Shown here piece after piece: positions 9,305 through 18,092 of a stretch of 64,000 nucleotides of DNA. Position 1 is the first letter of the stretch; every line of letters begins with the position of its first letter. The stretch lies in contig NZ_JAHXBG010000021.1 of NCBI RefSeq assembly GCF_020103725.1, positions 62,001-126,000 on the forward strand. The letters run 5' to 3'. The stretch comes from Hyalangium gracile (lineage in GTDB: Bacteria; Myxococcota; Myxococcia; Myxococcales; Myxococcaceae). Below the pieces are notes generated by a model. That model was not told where the DNA came from, searched no databases, and saw only the letters and a list, made by a program, of their open reading frames with translations. The translations under genes were made by a program, and so were the position numbers.

Positions 9305-9952
9305 GTGGAACCGTACTTCCAACAGATCGAGCTCAGCGACGGAGTCCTGCCCGCCCCGCTCTTCCGCCGCCTGCTGCGGCGCGTGGGAGCGCTGGGCACC
9401 GAGCGCCTGCGCACCACCTACCAGACGACCTTCTGGTACGACTTCAGCGAGCCCACCAACGTGGTGGAGGAGGTCATCCTCACGCTGCGGCCCCGCGTGG
9501 TGAAGCACCCGCGCATCGTCGGCGTGGAGTGGTGGCTGAGCCGCATGTACGCCACGGACGTGCGCGTGGACTTCCACCAGGACCGGGACGAGAAGCTGGC
9601 GCTGCGCACCGGGAAGCTGGTGCACCCGCGCCTGTCCTCGGTGCTCTTCCTCAACCGCGTGCGCGGCGGGGCCCTGGCCATCACGCGCGAGCTGCCGGAC
9701 CCGGCCAACCCCTCCCTGGCGCCCCGAAAGCTGGACGACCTGACGCTGGTGGCGCCCCGCCCCAACCGCTTCGTCGTCTTCGACGGCACGCTCACCCACG
9801 GAGTGCTGGACGCGAACAACCAGATCCCGGATGGCAGGCTCCCGGGCCGCACGCGGCAGCGCCGCACCATCGCGCTGAACTGGTGGACGCGGCGTCCCAC
9901 GGACACGCCCACGTGGGCGGAGACGAAGCTCTACCGCGCGCTGGGAGGCTGA
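9305..9952 (+). CDS. 2-oxoglutarate/Fe(II)-dependent oxygenase-like protein
   Basis: About 215 residues with the facial-triad pattern of 2OG-Fe(II) oxygenases: HxD at H91/D93 (VDFHQDRDE), distal His165 (DGTLTHGV) and a following Arg in QRRTIALNWW that could bind 2-oxoglutarate. This implies hydroxylation or another oxidative modification of an unknown substrate. The start is uncertain. Similarity-like sequence begins near 9272, but the only ordinary start codon there is GTG 9305 with GAGG 4 bases upstream; ATG 9259 is in a different frame. The 3' end overlaps the methyltransferase gene tail-to-tail by 22 bases. A second protein with the same triad lies at 39191-39973. Confidence 0.75.
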   Translation: MEPYFQQIELSDGVLPAPLFRRLLRRVGALGTERLRTTYQTTFWYDFSEPTNVVEEVILTLRPRVVKHPRIVGVEWWLSRMYATDVRVDFHQDRDEKLALRTGKLVHPRLSSVLFLNRVRGGALAITRELPDPANPSLAPRKLDDLTLVAPRPNRFVVFDGTLTHGVLDANNQIPDGRLPGRTRQRRTIALNWWTRRPTDTPTWAETKLYRALGG

Positions 9953-10707
9953 GCCTTCGCCGTCTCGTGCAGGCGGTGCGTGACGCGCTCGGCCCACTCG
10001 GGCTCGATCTCCATGCACGCCGGCCTGCGCCCCAGCCTCAGCGCCGCCGCGGGCGTGGAGCCGCTCCCCGCAAAGGGATCCAGGATCGTATCCCCAGGCC
10101 GGGTATAGGTCCGCACCAGCGGCTCCAGCACGGAGAACGGCTTGTGGTGCGGGTGGTTGCCCCAGCGCCCCGCCTCTCCGTCATCGTCGTAGCCGCTCAC
10201 CACCGCCCAGACCGTCGGCGGCTCTCCCAGGCCCGGCACCGGCGCCGGCGTCCGCGCGAACACCAGGGCGACCTCATAGACGCGCAGCAGCTGCTCGTTC
10301 GCGTTCTTCTCGGTGGTGCGCTTGCCCCAGACGTACTCGCCCCTCAGGTGCGTGTAGCCGAGCCCCCGGGCCACCGTCGTGATGGGCTCCTTGCCCAGCA
10401 GGTTCGTCCAGATGACCAGCGGCGCCTCCGGCGTGAGCCAGCCCACCGCGCGCGTCATCCACGCCTCCGTGAAGACGCGGTAGTCCCGCACGGTCTCGAA
10501 GCGGACGATGGGGTTGCGATCGATCTTCTTGTGGGCGCGCGGATCCCGCTCGTCCCCGCCCTTCCTGCGCCGGGTCAGCAGACAGTACGGCGGATCCGTG
10601 AGGAGCAGGCCGGCGCGGGACTCCCCGAGCGCCGCACGGTACCCGTCCTCCTCGCGCGCATCGGCGCGGTGGCAGCGCAGGGCCTCGGTGGGAAGATCGA
10701 TGCTCAT
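9931..10707 (-). CDS. Beta-class site-specific DNA methyltransferase (orphan)
   Basis: A 258-residue AdoMet-dependent amino-methyltransferase (N6-adenine or N4-cytosine). The catalytic motif IV DPPY is at 38-41 and the AdoMet-binding motif I, DPFAGSGS, at 210-217. That order, catalytic motif first, is the beta-class arrangement also found in CcrM. No restriction endonuclease or specificity subunit is adjacent, so this looks like an orphan methyltransferase with a regulatory or protective role. ATG 10707 was chosen because conserved sequence begins just after it and the upstream frame is Arg/Pro-rich. The last 22 bases overlap the convergent oxygenase gene. Confidence 0.9.
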   Translation of the reverse strand: MSIDLPTEALRCHRADAREEDGYRAALGESRAGLLLTDPPYCLLTRRRKGGDERDPRAHKKIDRNPIVRFETVRDYRVFTEAWMTRAVGWLTPEAPLVIWTNLLGKEPITTVARGLGYTHLRGEYVWGKRTTEKNANEQLLRVYEVALVFARTPAPVPGLGEPPTVWAVVSGYDDDGEAGRWGNHPHHKPFSVLEPLVRTYTRPGDTILDPFAGSGSTPAAALRLGRRPACMEIEPEWAERVTHRLHETAKAQPPSAR

Positions 10708-10741
10708 CCGACCGCGCACCCTACACCCGGTGGCGTGGGGC

Positions 10742-10981
10742 TCAAGACATCGCGCGCAGCTCGGAGCGGGAGACCGCCTCAATCTCACTGACAGGCACCC
10801 GGACGTGCGAGCGGAAGACCGCGAACTCGGTCCCCGCCTCGGTGACCACGTCCATCATCTGATCGATGAAGGTCTCACCCTCGCGGAGCTGTACGGCCAC
10901 GGGACGCCGCCGCAGGACCGCCTCCTCGAGCACATCAATGAAGTCACACTGCCCTACATCGTCCTGGAAGATCCGGCTCAT
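10742..10981 (-). CDS. Small Rof-like (Rho-binding antiterminator-like) protein
   Basis: A 79-residue soluble protein starting at ATG 10981, preceded by AGGTGG. The pattern QCDFIDVLEEAVLRRRPVAV, then a beta-rich region ending in HVRVPVSEIEAV, resembles the Rof/YaeO fold, which binds Rho and inhibits termination: an N-terminal C-D segment and helix, then an Sm-like barrel with an R-x-x-x-I terminal strand. Sequence identity to enterobacterial Rof looks low, so this is a family suggestion only. It is upstream of the methyltransferase on the same strand, about 35 bases away, and may be cotranscribed with it. Confidence 0.55.
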   Translation of the reverse strand: MSRIFQDDVGQCDFIDVLEEAVLRRRPVAVQLREGETFIDQMMDVVTEAGTEFAVFRSHVRVPVSEIEAVSRSELRAMS

Positions 10982-11119
10982 GTCCCACCTGACCCGGGAT
11001 GGAGCCCGGTTCCGAGGCGCGGTGCACCGCCTCCCCCTGTGAATGCTCAAAGGCGGTAACGGCCTCGGAGCTCGGGTGCAACCCAAACCCGAGCCATCAG
11101 GTCACGCGCTGCACTCGGA

Positions 11120-11968
11120 TCAGATCTTTCCGGCGGCGTAGTCCTTCGCGTACTCCTTGAAGGTGCGCGGCGGCCGGCCGAGCACGTCCTTCACCCCGGT
11201 GGCCGGCGTAGCCGCCCAGCCGTTTCGAATCAGGGCCGCCAGCTCCGACAGACCATCCACGATCCAGTCGGGCATGTGCTGGTCCTTCATGGCCTTGCGC
11301 CCCGCCTCTTCCGGCACCGGCACATGGGTGTACTTGCGGCCGAGCGCCTCGCCCAGGATGGTCAGCGCCTCGGCGGAGTCCAGGGCCTCGGGGCCGGTCA
11401 ACTCGTACGCCTTGCCCTCGTGCCCCTTGCCGGTCAGCACCGCCGCGGCCACCTCCCCCACGTCACGCCCATCCACCCAGACCGCCTTGCCGTTGCCGTG
11501 GGTGGTGTAGACGGTGCTGTCCTTCTTCGGATCCGCGCCGTAGAAGTTGAAGAAGTTCTCCATGAAGTAGGTGGGCCGCAGCATGGTCCACGCGATGCCG
11601 CTGTCCTTGATGGCCTTCTCGCTCGACCGGTGCAGCCGCCCCAGCGAGATGCCCGGCTCGGCATCCGCGCCCATCACCGACAGCTTCACGATGTGCTTCA
11701 CGCCCGCCTTCTTCGCCGCATCCACGAGCGCCTGCGTGTACTGCGTCTGCTTGTCCGAAACGGGCGTCAGCAGGAAGACCTTCTCCACGCCCTGCAGCGC
11801 GGGGCCGAACGTCTCCGGCTTGTCCCAGTCGAACAGGACCGTCTCGACGCCCTGCCCCTTGAGCTTGTCTGGCGAGCGGGCCCCCACCTTGAAGCGCGCG
11901 CCCTTGGCCTGAAGCGCCTTCACCGTCGAAGAGCCGATCGTGCCCGTGCCACCCGTGACGAGAATCAT
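11120..11968 (-). CDS. NmrA-like NAD(P)-binding reductase (atypical SDR)
   Basis: A 282-residue Rossmann protein with the dinucleotide motif ILVTGGTGTIGSS at the N-terminus. The pattern continues with VGARSPDKL and VFLLTPVS as in the NmrA/QOR2-like atypical short-chain dehydrogenases. The middle contains LRPTYFMENFFNF, a hallmark of this subgroup. Such proteins are NAD(P)H-dependent quinone or azo reductases, or redox sensors; which applies here cannot be told. ATG 11968 gives the canonical N-terminus. It follows the DNA glycosylase gene by 59 bases on the same strand, so an operon is possible. Confidence 0.88.
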   Translation of the reverse strand: MILVTGGTGTIGSSTVKALQAKGARFKVGARSPDKLKGQGVETVLFDWDKPETFGPALQGVEKVFLLTPVSDKQTQYTQALVDAAKKAGVKHIVKLSVMGADAEPGISLGRLHRSSEKAIKDSGIAWTMLRPTYFMENFFNFYGADPKKDSTVYTTHGNGKAVWVDGRDVGEVAAAVLTGKGHEGKAYELTGPEALDSAEALTILGEALGRKYTHVPVPEEAGRKAMKDQHMPDWIVDGLSELAALIRNGWAATPATGVKDVLGRPPRTFKEYAKDYAAGKI

Positions 11969-12027
11969 GCCGCCTGCCTTTCGTGAACGAAACAGCCCAC
12001 GCACCATGCCACGAGCCCTGGTGGCCG

Positions 12028-12756
12028 TCAGCCCGGCTTCCCACGAGCCACCCGTTGCTGCCCCCAGGGGCACAGGTCCAACACGGGGCAGCGGACGCAG
12101 GCGGGCGCCAGGTGGAAGCAGCAGCGCTGGCCATGGAGCATGAGCGCCTCGTGGTGATCATAGACCTGCTGCGCGTCCCAGCCCGGAGGCAACAGCGCGG
12201 AGAGCAGGGCATGGGAGCGCCCCACGGGGACACGGGCCGAGATGAGGCCCAGCCGCACCGCCACGCGGTAGTGGTGGCTGTCCACCGGCAGGGCCGGCCT
12301 CCTCAGGCGGCTGAACAGGAGCACCGCGGCGCTCGTCTTGGGCCCCACGCCCGGCAGCGACTCCAGCCATGCACGCGCCTGGGGCACCTCCAGCTCGCCC
12401 AGGAAGTCGAGCGCCATGTCCCCACCCCGACGAGCGGAGATCTCCCGGAGGACCGCCTGGAGGCGTGGCGCCTTCTGCTCGGGCCAGGTGACGGAGGCCA
12501 CGGCCTCCTGCACCTCCAGGAGGGGCGCGTCCCGGACCGCCTCCCAGGTGGGAAAGCGCGCCCGGAGCTGCCGGAACGCCCGCCCCGAGTCCGCGTTGCG
12601 CGTGCGGTGCGACAGCAGCGCGGAGATGAGCTCGCTCAGCGGATCCAGGTCGTGGAAGAACGGGATGGGACAGCCATAGACGGCGCATAGGCGCTCGTGC
12701 ACGCGCAGCGCCTTCTCGCGGGGCGGCAGCGACGCGGGTAGCTCGGGGATCTCCAT
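12028..12756 (-). CDS. HhH-GPD DNA glycosylase, endonuclease III-like
   Basis: A 242-residue base-excision repair enzyme. The helix-hairpin-helix LPGVGPKTSAAVLL carries Lys140, the Schiff-base lysine position of endonuclease III. Asp159 (VDSHHYRV) is the conserved catalytic Asp. Four cysteines at 213, 220, 223 and 229 fit the C-x6-C-x2-C-x5-C [4Fe-4S] cluster exactly. The protein should therefore be a bifunctional glycosylase/AP lyase acting on oxidised pyrimidines. The N-terminal 30 residues are longer than in E. coli Nth. ATG 12756 is preceded by AGGAGG 11 bases upstream. The NmrA-like gene follows at 59 bases. Confidence 0.92.
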   Translation of the reverse strand: MEIPELPASLPPREKALRVHERLCAVYGCPIPFFHDLDPLSELISALLSHRTRNADSGRAFRQLRARFPTWEAVRDAPLLEVQEAVASVTWPEQKAPRLQAVLREISARRGGDMALDFLGELEVPQARAWLESLPGVGPKTSAAVLLFSRLRRPALPVDSHHYRVAVRLGLISARVPVGRSHALLSALLPPGWDAQQVYDHHEALMLHGQRCCFHLAPACVRCPVLDLCPWGQQRVARGKPG

Positions 12757-12949
12757 GGCCAGGGACACCTCCTGCCTCACGGGTTGTGAGGGTTCGATGG
12801 GACCTGGCAGGTTACTTCGGGCGCGGGCGCTCCTCCGGGCCGGATGAGGGGACATGACGCATGGCGTTCACTGAGCGACGGCTCCCCCCAATGGACGCCA
12901 TGGCCCGCCCCGGCATACCGTCTCGCCTGACCTGAGCGCACGAGTGCCC

Positions 12950-14365
12950 ATGAGCTGGAATCCCCTCCGCACCCTGTCGCGCCCTCTCCGGAGCGGCGTC
13001 GTCCTCTGCCTGCTGGCGAGCCTCGCCCTGCTCCCGGCCACCGTCCGGGCCCAGGGCGCCGCCGAAGCGCCCGTGAGCCCGCCGGGCCCATTGGAGGAGA
13101 GCTCCGCCGTCGTGGCCCCACCGCCCACGGACGCGCCGAGCGCGCCGGCCCGCCGCAAGGGCTGGGACATCCAGGGCGTGCCCGCGCTCAACTTCAACAC
13201 GGACGAGGGGTTCGGCTACGGCGCGATCCTGATGCTCGTCGACCGGGCGGATGGCACGTACGAGCCCTTCCGCTACTCGGTCCTGCTGCAGCTCTTCCAG
13301 ACGACGCGGCAGGTGGCCGCGCACCTCATCACCGTCGACGCGCCGCGCTTCCTCGACTCGCAGTGGCGCATGGGCCTGGAGCTGGCATACGCGCGAACCC
13401 TGTTCGCGCCCTACTACGGCCTGGGGAACACCGCGTCCTTCGTGAAGGAGTTCTCGAGGTGTGACGATCGCGACGCCCTGGAGGGCAATCCAGACGTCTG
13501 CCCGGGCAACCCCGACTTCCGCGGCCTGCGCTACTACACGTACGACCACCAGAGCCTGCCGCGAATCCGCCTCAACGCGCGGCGCCAGCTCTCCGACACC
13601 TGGCGGCTCTTCCTGGGCTACCGCCTGCGCATGGACCGCATCCGCATGCGCTACTCGCCCGACGATCTGGGCCAGAGCGGAGACTCGAAGCTCCTCGAGG
13701 ACACGTCCACGGGAGTGCTCCAGAGCGATGAAGGCAGCCTCGGCGATCCGCTCTCGCAGCGCACCTCCGAGCTGATGGTCGGGCTCCAGTACGACACGCG
13801 AGACATCGAGGCCGCCCCCACGCTGGGCATGTTCCACGAGCTGTCCGTGCGCGGCGGCGCGGGGGCGATTGGCAGCCAGTTCAACTACTGGGGAGCCACG
13901 CTGCACTCCCGGTTCTTCCACCCCGTCATCCCCGGGTACTCGCGGCTGGTGATGGCGTGGCGCGGCCTGTTCGACGTGATGGGCGGCGACGTGCCCATCT
14001 CCCTGCTGCCGGTGTACGGCGGGTTCGAGAACAGGGACGGCCTGGGTGGCGTGTACTCCGCGCGCGGCATCCTCCTGCGGCGCTACCAGGGCCCGGCCAA
14101 GCTGCTGCTCAACGCGGAGCTGCGCTGGATGGCGCTCTCGGTGGAGCCGTGGGGGCAGCAGTTCGACTTCACCCTGGCCGGCTTCCTGGACGGAGGGCGC
14201 GTCTGGAGCAACCTGGACTTCCAGGAGGGAGGCGGCCTGAAGACGTCCACGGGCGGCGGGCTGCGCATCTCCTGGAACCGCGAGTTCGTCATCCGCCTGG
14301 ACTACGGCGTCGGCATCACCGAGCCCACCACGGGCTTCTATCTGGACATCGGCCACATCTTCTGA
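12950..14365 (+). CDS. BamA/surface-antigen-like outer membrane beta-barrel protein
   Basis: A 471-residue secreted protein with a signal peptide (hydrophobic 15-30, cleavage near VRAQ) and a Pro/Ala-rich spacer. A barrel of alternating strands follows, ending in phenylalanine (YLDIGHIF), the typical C-terminal signature for BAM-assisted insertion. The RGILLRRYQGPAKLLLNAELRW and FLDGGRVW blocks match the Omp85/bacterial surface antigen barrel. No POTRA domains are present, so it is a barrel-only member like those annotated as BamA/TamA-family outer membrane proteins. A loop with two Cys (about 165-180) could form a surface disulfide. ATG 12950 and GTG 12944 are both possible starts. Function is unknown. 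Confidence 0.85.
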   Translation: MSWNPLRTLSRPLRSGVVLCLLASLALLPATVRAQGAAEAPVSPPGPLEESSAVVAPPPTDAPSAPARRKGWDIQGVPALNFNTDEGFGYGAILMLVDRADGTYEPFRYSVLLQLFQTTRQVAAHLITVDAPRFLDSQWRMGLELAYARTLFAPYYGLGNTASFVKEFSRCDDRDALEGNPDVCPGNPDFRGLRYYTYDHQSLPRIRLNARRQLSDTWRLFLGYRLRMDRIRMRYSPDDLGQSGDSKLLEDTSTGVLQSDEGSLGDPLSQRTSELMVGLQYDTRDIEAAPTLGMFHELSVRGGAGAIGSQFNYWGATLHSRFFHPVIPGYSRLVMAWRGLFDVMGGDVPISLLPVYGGFENRDGLGGVYSARGILLRRYQGPAKLLLNAELRWMALSVEPWGQQFDFTLAGFLDGGRVWSNLDFQEGGGLKTSTGGGLRISWNREFVIRLDYGVGITEPTTGFYLDIGHIF

Positions 14366-14388
14366 GCGCTCTGCTCCTCGGAAGATCG

Positions 14389-15630
14389 ATGAGGACTCTC
14401 ATGTCACGGAATGCGTCCCTGCTCGTCGCCACCCTGGCTGCCTGGGTGGCCGTCACCGGCTGCAAGAAGGAAGAGCCCGTCCGCGCGGACGCGGACTTCT
14501 ACAAGAAGACCCAGGAGGCGCTGATCCGCGCGAAGCCGGGCGCGGTCATCGAATTGCCCGAGGGCCGCTTCCAGCTGGACCGGAGCCTGTCCTCCACGGT
14601 GGATGGCATCACGATCCGGGGCAAGGGCATGGACAAGACGGTCCTGTCCTTCAAGGGCCAGACGCAGGGCGCGGAGGGCCTGCTCCTCAAGGGCAACAAC
14701 CTCACCCTGGAGGACTTCGCCGTCGAGGACACGAAGGGGGACGCCATCAAGGTCAACGGGGCGAACGGGCTGGCCATCCGGCGCGTGCGGACCGAGTGGA
14801 CGGGCGGCCCCAAGGCCACGAATGGCGCGTACGGCATCTATCCGGTGCAGTGCAAGAACGTGCTGATCGAGGACTCGGTGGCCATCGGGGCGTCGGACGC
14901 GGGCATCTACGTGGGGCAGTCCGAGTACGTCGTCATCCGCCGCAACAAGGCGATGCGGAACGTGGCGGGCATCGAGAGCGAGAACACGAAGTACGCCGAC
15001 ATCTACGAGAACACGACGACGGAGAACACGGGCGGCATCCTGGTGTTCGATCTGCCGGATCTGCCGGTCCAGGGCGGCAAGTCCACGCGCGTGTTCAACA
15101 ACGACATCTACGGCAACGACACGGACAACTTCGCGCCCGAGGGGAACATCGTCGCCACGGTGCCTGCCGGCACGGGGATGATGATCATGGCCAACGATCA
15201 GGTCGAGGTCTTCAACAACCGGATCCGGGACAACAAGACGGCGAACATGTTCATCGTCAGCTACTTCGTGTCTCGCAAGCCCATCAAGGACAAGAACTAC
15301 GATCCCTACCCCGAATCCATATACATCCACGACAACACGTTCTCGGGGGGTGGCCAGTCGCCGAGCGGGCTGGCGATCAAGCTGCTCGCGCTGAAGCTCG
15401 GCAAGCCCTTCCCGGACATCCTCTATGACGGCATCGTGGACGACAAGAAGCTGAGCCCGCAGGGCACGCTGCCGGACGCGCTGCGACTCTGCATCCGGAA
15501 CAACGGGGACGCGGACTTCGTCAACGCCGACCTGGAGCACGACTTCGCGAACATGAACAGGGACCTGAAGCCCCATGACTGCGCGCACCCCAGCCCCGAG
15601 CCGGTGAAGCTGTCGGGAGTGGCGCAGTGA
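14389..15630 (+). CDS. Right-handed parallel beta-helix lipoprotein
   Basis: A 413-residue lipoprotein with the signal peptide ending in VTGC (lipid Cys25). The body is made of roughly 22-residue parallel beta-helix coils with repeated ITIRGKGMDKTVLSF, LTLEDFAVEDTKGDAI, VVIRRNKAMRN and ADIYENTTTENTGG type units. It matches the family I know as TIGR03805, which is found paired with a diheme cytochrome of the TIGR03806/SO2930 family, as here. The next gene starts within its stop codon (GTGA), so the two are translationally coupled. The pair probably works together at the envelope; the reaction is unknown. ATG 14401 with GAGG upstream is an alternative start. Confidence 0.88.
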   Translation: MRTLMSRNASLLVATLAAWVAVTGCKKEEPVRADADFYKKTQEALIRAKPGAVIELPEGRFQLDRSLSSTVDGITIRGKGMDKTVLSFKGQTQGAEGLLLKGNNLTLEDFAVEDTKGDAIKVNGANGLAIRRVRTEWTGGPKATNGAYGIYPVQCKNVLIEDSVAIGASDAGIYVGQSEYVVIRRNKAMRNVAGIESENTKYADIYENTTTENTGGILVFDLPDLPVQGGKSTRVFNNDIYGNDTDNFAPEGNIVATVPAGTGMMIMANDQVEVFNNRIRDNKTANMFIVSYFVSRKPIKDKNYDPYPESIYIHDNTFSGGGQSPSGLAIKLLALKLGKPFPDILYDGIVDDKKLSPQGTLPDALRLCIRNNGDADFVNADLEHDFANMNRDLKPHDCAHPSPEPVKLSGVAQ

Positions 15631-16787
15631 GGCGGAACGGGCACTCGAGACGCTGGAAGCTGGGGGGCCTGCTGCTCGTGCTGGCCCTGGGAGCGGGGGG
15701 CTGCAGCAAAGGGCGGAGTGAGGTCCAGACCTTCGTGGAGGATCCGTATCCGGAGAAGCTGTCGGCGTGGGGGCTCTTCCGGGGCACGGGCTGGACGCTC
15801 GAGCCCAATGCGGGCGTCGTCCCGTACGATCTGAACACGCCGCTCTTCACCGACTACGCGGAGAAGTACCGGACGATCTGGTTGCCACCGGGGCAGTCGG
15901 CCACCTATCGGGACGCCGAGGTGTTCGACTTCCCGGTGGGGACGATCATCTCCAAGACGTTCATGTACCCGAGCGATGGGAAGGTCCCGGCGGCAACTGG
16001 GGCGCGGCGGACGGCGGGCAACGGGGACAAGCGCTTCCGGCCGCTCGAGACTCGAATCCTCGTGCACGCGAAGCAGGGGTGGATCTCGCTGCCGTACGTG
16101 TGGAACGAGGACGGCACGGACGCCACGCTGGAGGTGGTGGGCGCCAGCCGTACGGTGGAGGTGACGCACGCCTCGGGGAAGAAGCTGCCCGTCCACTACA
16201 TGGTCCCCAACGTGAACCAGTGCCAGGGCTGCCACGAGCGCAACAAGGCCATGACGCCGATCGGGCTCCAGGCGCGGCACCTCAACCGGGACTATGCCTA
16301 TGACGAGGGCTCCGAGAACCAGCTCACGCGGCTGGCGCGTGTGGGGTACCTCAAGGGAGCGCCGGAGCCTCGGGCGGCGCCTCGGAACGCTGTCTGGAAC
16401 AATCCGAGCACGGGGAGCGTGGAGGAGCGCGCCCGGGCGTACCTCGACGCGAACTGCGCGCACTGCCATGACCGGCGTGGGCCCGCGGCGAGCTCGGCGT
16501 TGTACCTGTCCGCGCAGGAGAAGGAGCCGCACACGCTCGGCCGGTGCAAGGCGCCGGTGGCCGCGGGACGAGGCGCGGGGAAGGACCTCCCGTTCGACAT
16601 CGTCCCAGGCAAGCCCGAGCGATCGATCCTCGTGTATCGGATGGACTCGCTGGATCCGGGCGTGATGATGCCGGAGCTGGGGCGCTCGCTCATCCACGAC
16701 GAGGGCGTGGCGCTCATCCGGGAGTGGGTCCAACAGATGCAGGGTTCCTGCGAGGGCGAGGGACGGCAGGCGCTGGGTGGCGGCTAG
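15627..16787 (+). CDS. Diheme c-type cytochrome lipoprotein (SO2930/TIGR03806-like)
   Basis: A 386-residue lipoprotein; the N-terminus is basic, then a hydrophobic stretch ends in LGAGGC (lipid Cys26). It has two CxxCH heme sites, C199-C202-H203 (CQGCHERNK) and C277-C280-H281 (CAHCHDRRG). The MMPELGR segment near 347 may supply an axial Met. The N-terminal block YPEKLSAWGLF and PYDLNTPLFTDYAEKYR is characteristic of the family paired with the beta-helix protein upstream. The GTG start overlaps the upstream TGA. It should be exported by Sec, lipidated and loaded with two hemes to act in periplasmic electron transfer. The donor and acceptor are unknown. Confidence 0.92.
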   Translation: MRRNGHSRRWKLGGLLLVLALGAGGCSKGRSEVQTFVEDPYPEKLSAWGLFRGTGWTLEPNAGVVPYDLNTPLFTDYAEKYRTIWLPPGQSATYRDAEVFDFPVGTIISKTFMYPSDGKVPAATGARRTAGNGDKRFRPLETRILVHAKQGWISLPYVWNEDGTDATLEVVGASRTVEVTHASGKKLPVHYMVPNVNQCQGCHERNKAMTPIGLQARHLNRDYAYDEGSENQLTRLARVGYLKGAPEPRAAPRNAVWNNPSTGSVEERARAYLDANCAHCHDRRGPAASSALYLSAQEKEPHTLGRCKAPVAAGRGAGKDLPFDIVPGKPERSILVYRMDSLDPGVMMPELGRSLIHDEGVALIREWVQQMQGSCEGEGRQALGGG

Positions 16788-16889
16788 GTTCCCCGAAGGC
16801 GGTGGGGGCTACCGAGCAACCGTCTGTCTCCCTTGCTGTCCGGGGAGGCTCGAGGTGGCTACACTGTTGAGGAAGGAAGAGGGAGAGCC

Positions 16890-17483
16890 ATGAGAGTACC
16901 CGCTCGGAAACCCGCGACGTACGAAGATCTCTGCGCACTTCCCGAGAACCTCGTGGGAGAGATCATCGACGGCGAGCTGTATACCTCACCGAGACCTGCC
17001 TCCCGACATGCCAAGGTCTCTTCAGTCCTGGGAATGGACCTGGGCGGGCCGTTCCAGCGGGGACGTGGAGGACCCGGGGGCTGGTGGATCCTCGATGAGC
17101 CTGAGCTGCACTTTGGCAATGACGTGCTCGTGCCCGATCTTGCCGGCTGGAAGGTCGAGCGAATGCCTCGCATTCCGGATGCGCCCTTCATCGAGCTGGC
17201 TCCCAACTGGATCTGCGAGGTCCTCTCACCTTCCACGGCGAAGCTCGACCTCGTTCGCAAGCTGCCTCGCTACGCGCGCGCGTCCGTGGAGCATGCCTGG
17301 GTGATCGATCCCATCCATCGGACGCTCGAAGTCTTCCGCCAGGAGCACGAGCGCTGGGTGCTGGTCGCCGCGTTCGTGGGCGATGACAAGGTGCGTGCCG
17401 AGCCTTTTGATGCGGTGGAGCTGGAGCTCGGCGCCCTGTGGCTGGAAGAGGCTCCTCCCCCGTCACCTGACTCGGAGCGCTGA
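16890..17483 (+). CDS. Uma2 family (DUF820) putative endonuclease
   Basis: A 197-residue Uma2 protein, a PD-(D/E)XK-fold family abundant in cyanobacteria and myxobacteria. The hallmarks are YEDLCALPENLVGEIIDGELY at the N-terminus, VLVPDLAGW (metal-binding Asp) and EVLSPSTAKLDLVRKLPRYA, followed by HAWVIDPIHRTLEVFR. ATG 16890 follows a purine-rich GGAAGAGGGAGAG leader. The biological role of Uma2 proteins is unsettled; nuclease activity is inferred from the fold. The gene ends 7 bases before the convergent lipoprotein gene. Confidence 0.9.
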   Translation: MRVPARKPATYEDLCALPENLVGEIIDGELYTSPRPASRHAKVSSVLGMDLGGPFQRGRGGPGGWWILDEPELHFGNDVLVPDLAGWKVERMPRIPDAPFIELAPNWICEVLSPSTAKLDLVRKLPRYARASVEHAWVIDPIHRTLEVFRQEHERWVLVAAFVGDDKVRAEPFDAVELELGALWLEEAPPPSPDSER

Positions 17484-17490
17484 AGCTCCG

Positions 17491-18009
17491 TCAGCGGACG
17501 TGCACAGGGGTGAGCTCGCCGGACTTCAGCTCCCGGGCATGCACGTCCCGGAACAGCGCGTAGGTGTTCCCGCGCGAGTCCTTCACCTGCAGGTGGATGC
17601 GGTACCACCTGGGGCCCTCGGCCTCGTCCATCGCTGGCACCGTGAACGTCCCACGTGCCATCCCGCTGATGGGCGGCACGAAGGGATACACCCGGCCTCC
17701 ATCGTGGAAGTCCACCTTCCATGTGAAGGCGCTCGCCGGCAGCCCGCCATCCTCCGGGTCCATGCCGCGCGCCTCGAACGTGATGGCGCTCCCAGGCTGA
17801 TAGCGCGCCCCCTCCTGCGGTGAGTGCAGCGTCGCGACCGGAGGCCTGTCTCCCCGCGCGACCTCGGCCTCGGCGGGCTCACGCCGCGCCTCGTCCTCAT
17901 CCGCCCCCTCGTAGCGTGAGGGCGGCGGCATGGGCGGCTCGGTGAACTCCGCTCCAGTACATCCCCCGAGCACCAGGAGCAGGAAGGCCGAAAATTTCTT
18001 CAGAGACAT
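17491..18009 (-). CDS. Hypothetical lipoprotein with Ig/PKD-like domain
   Basis: A 172-residue lipoprotein. MSLKKFSAFLLLVLGGC gives a short signal peptide with lipid Cys17. An acidic spacer (20-50) precedes one beta-sandwich-like domain containing PPVATLHSPQEGARYQPGSAITFEARGMD-type pattern. That pattern resembles the Ig/PKD-like domains appended to secreted enzymes, with HLQVKDSRGN late in the fold. No catalytic residues stand out. Probably an outer-membrane-anchored binding or structural protein; the partner is unknown. Confidence 0.75.
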   Translation of the reverse strand: MSLKKFSAFLLLVLGGCTGAEFTEPPMPPPSRYEGADEDEARREPAEAEVARGDRPPVATLHSPQEGARYQPGSAITFEARGMDPEDGGLPASAFTWKVDFHDGGRVYPFVPPISGMARGTFTVPAMDEAEGPRWYRIHLQVKDSRGNTYALFRDVHARELKSGELTPVHVR

Positions 18010-18092
18010 GGCTGCGCTTCACCGGCACATGCCGGCTTGGGCGTGCCCGGGAAGTTGGGGTGCCTGCTCCCGCACGCCACCCACAAGCCGAC

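Noticed and set aside
9259-10791. A long plus-strand frame beginning at an ATG with GGAGG nearby
   Set aside because: Runs out of frame through the oxygenase and antisense to the methyltransferase; Pro/Arg/Ala-rich with no domain.
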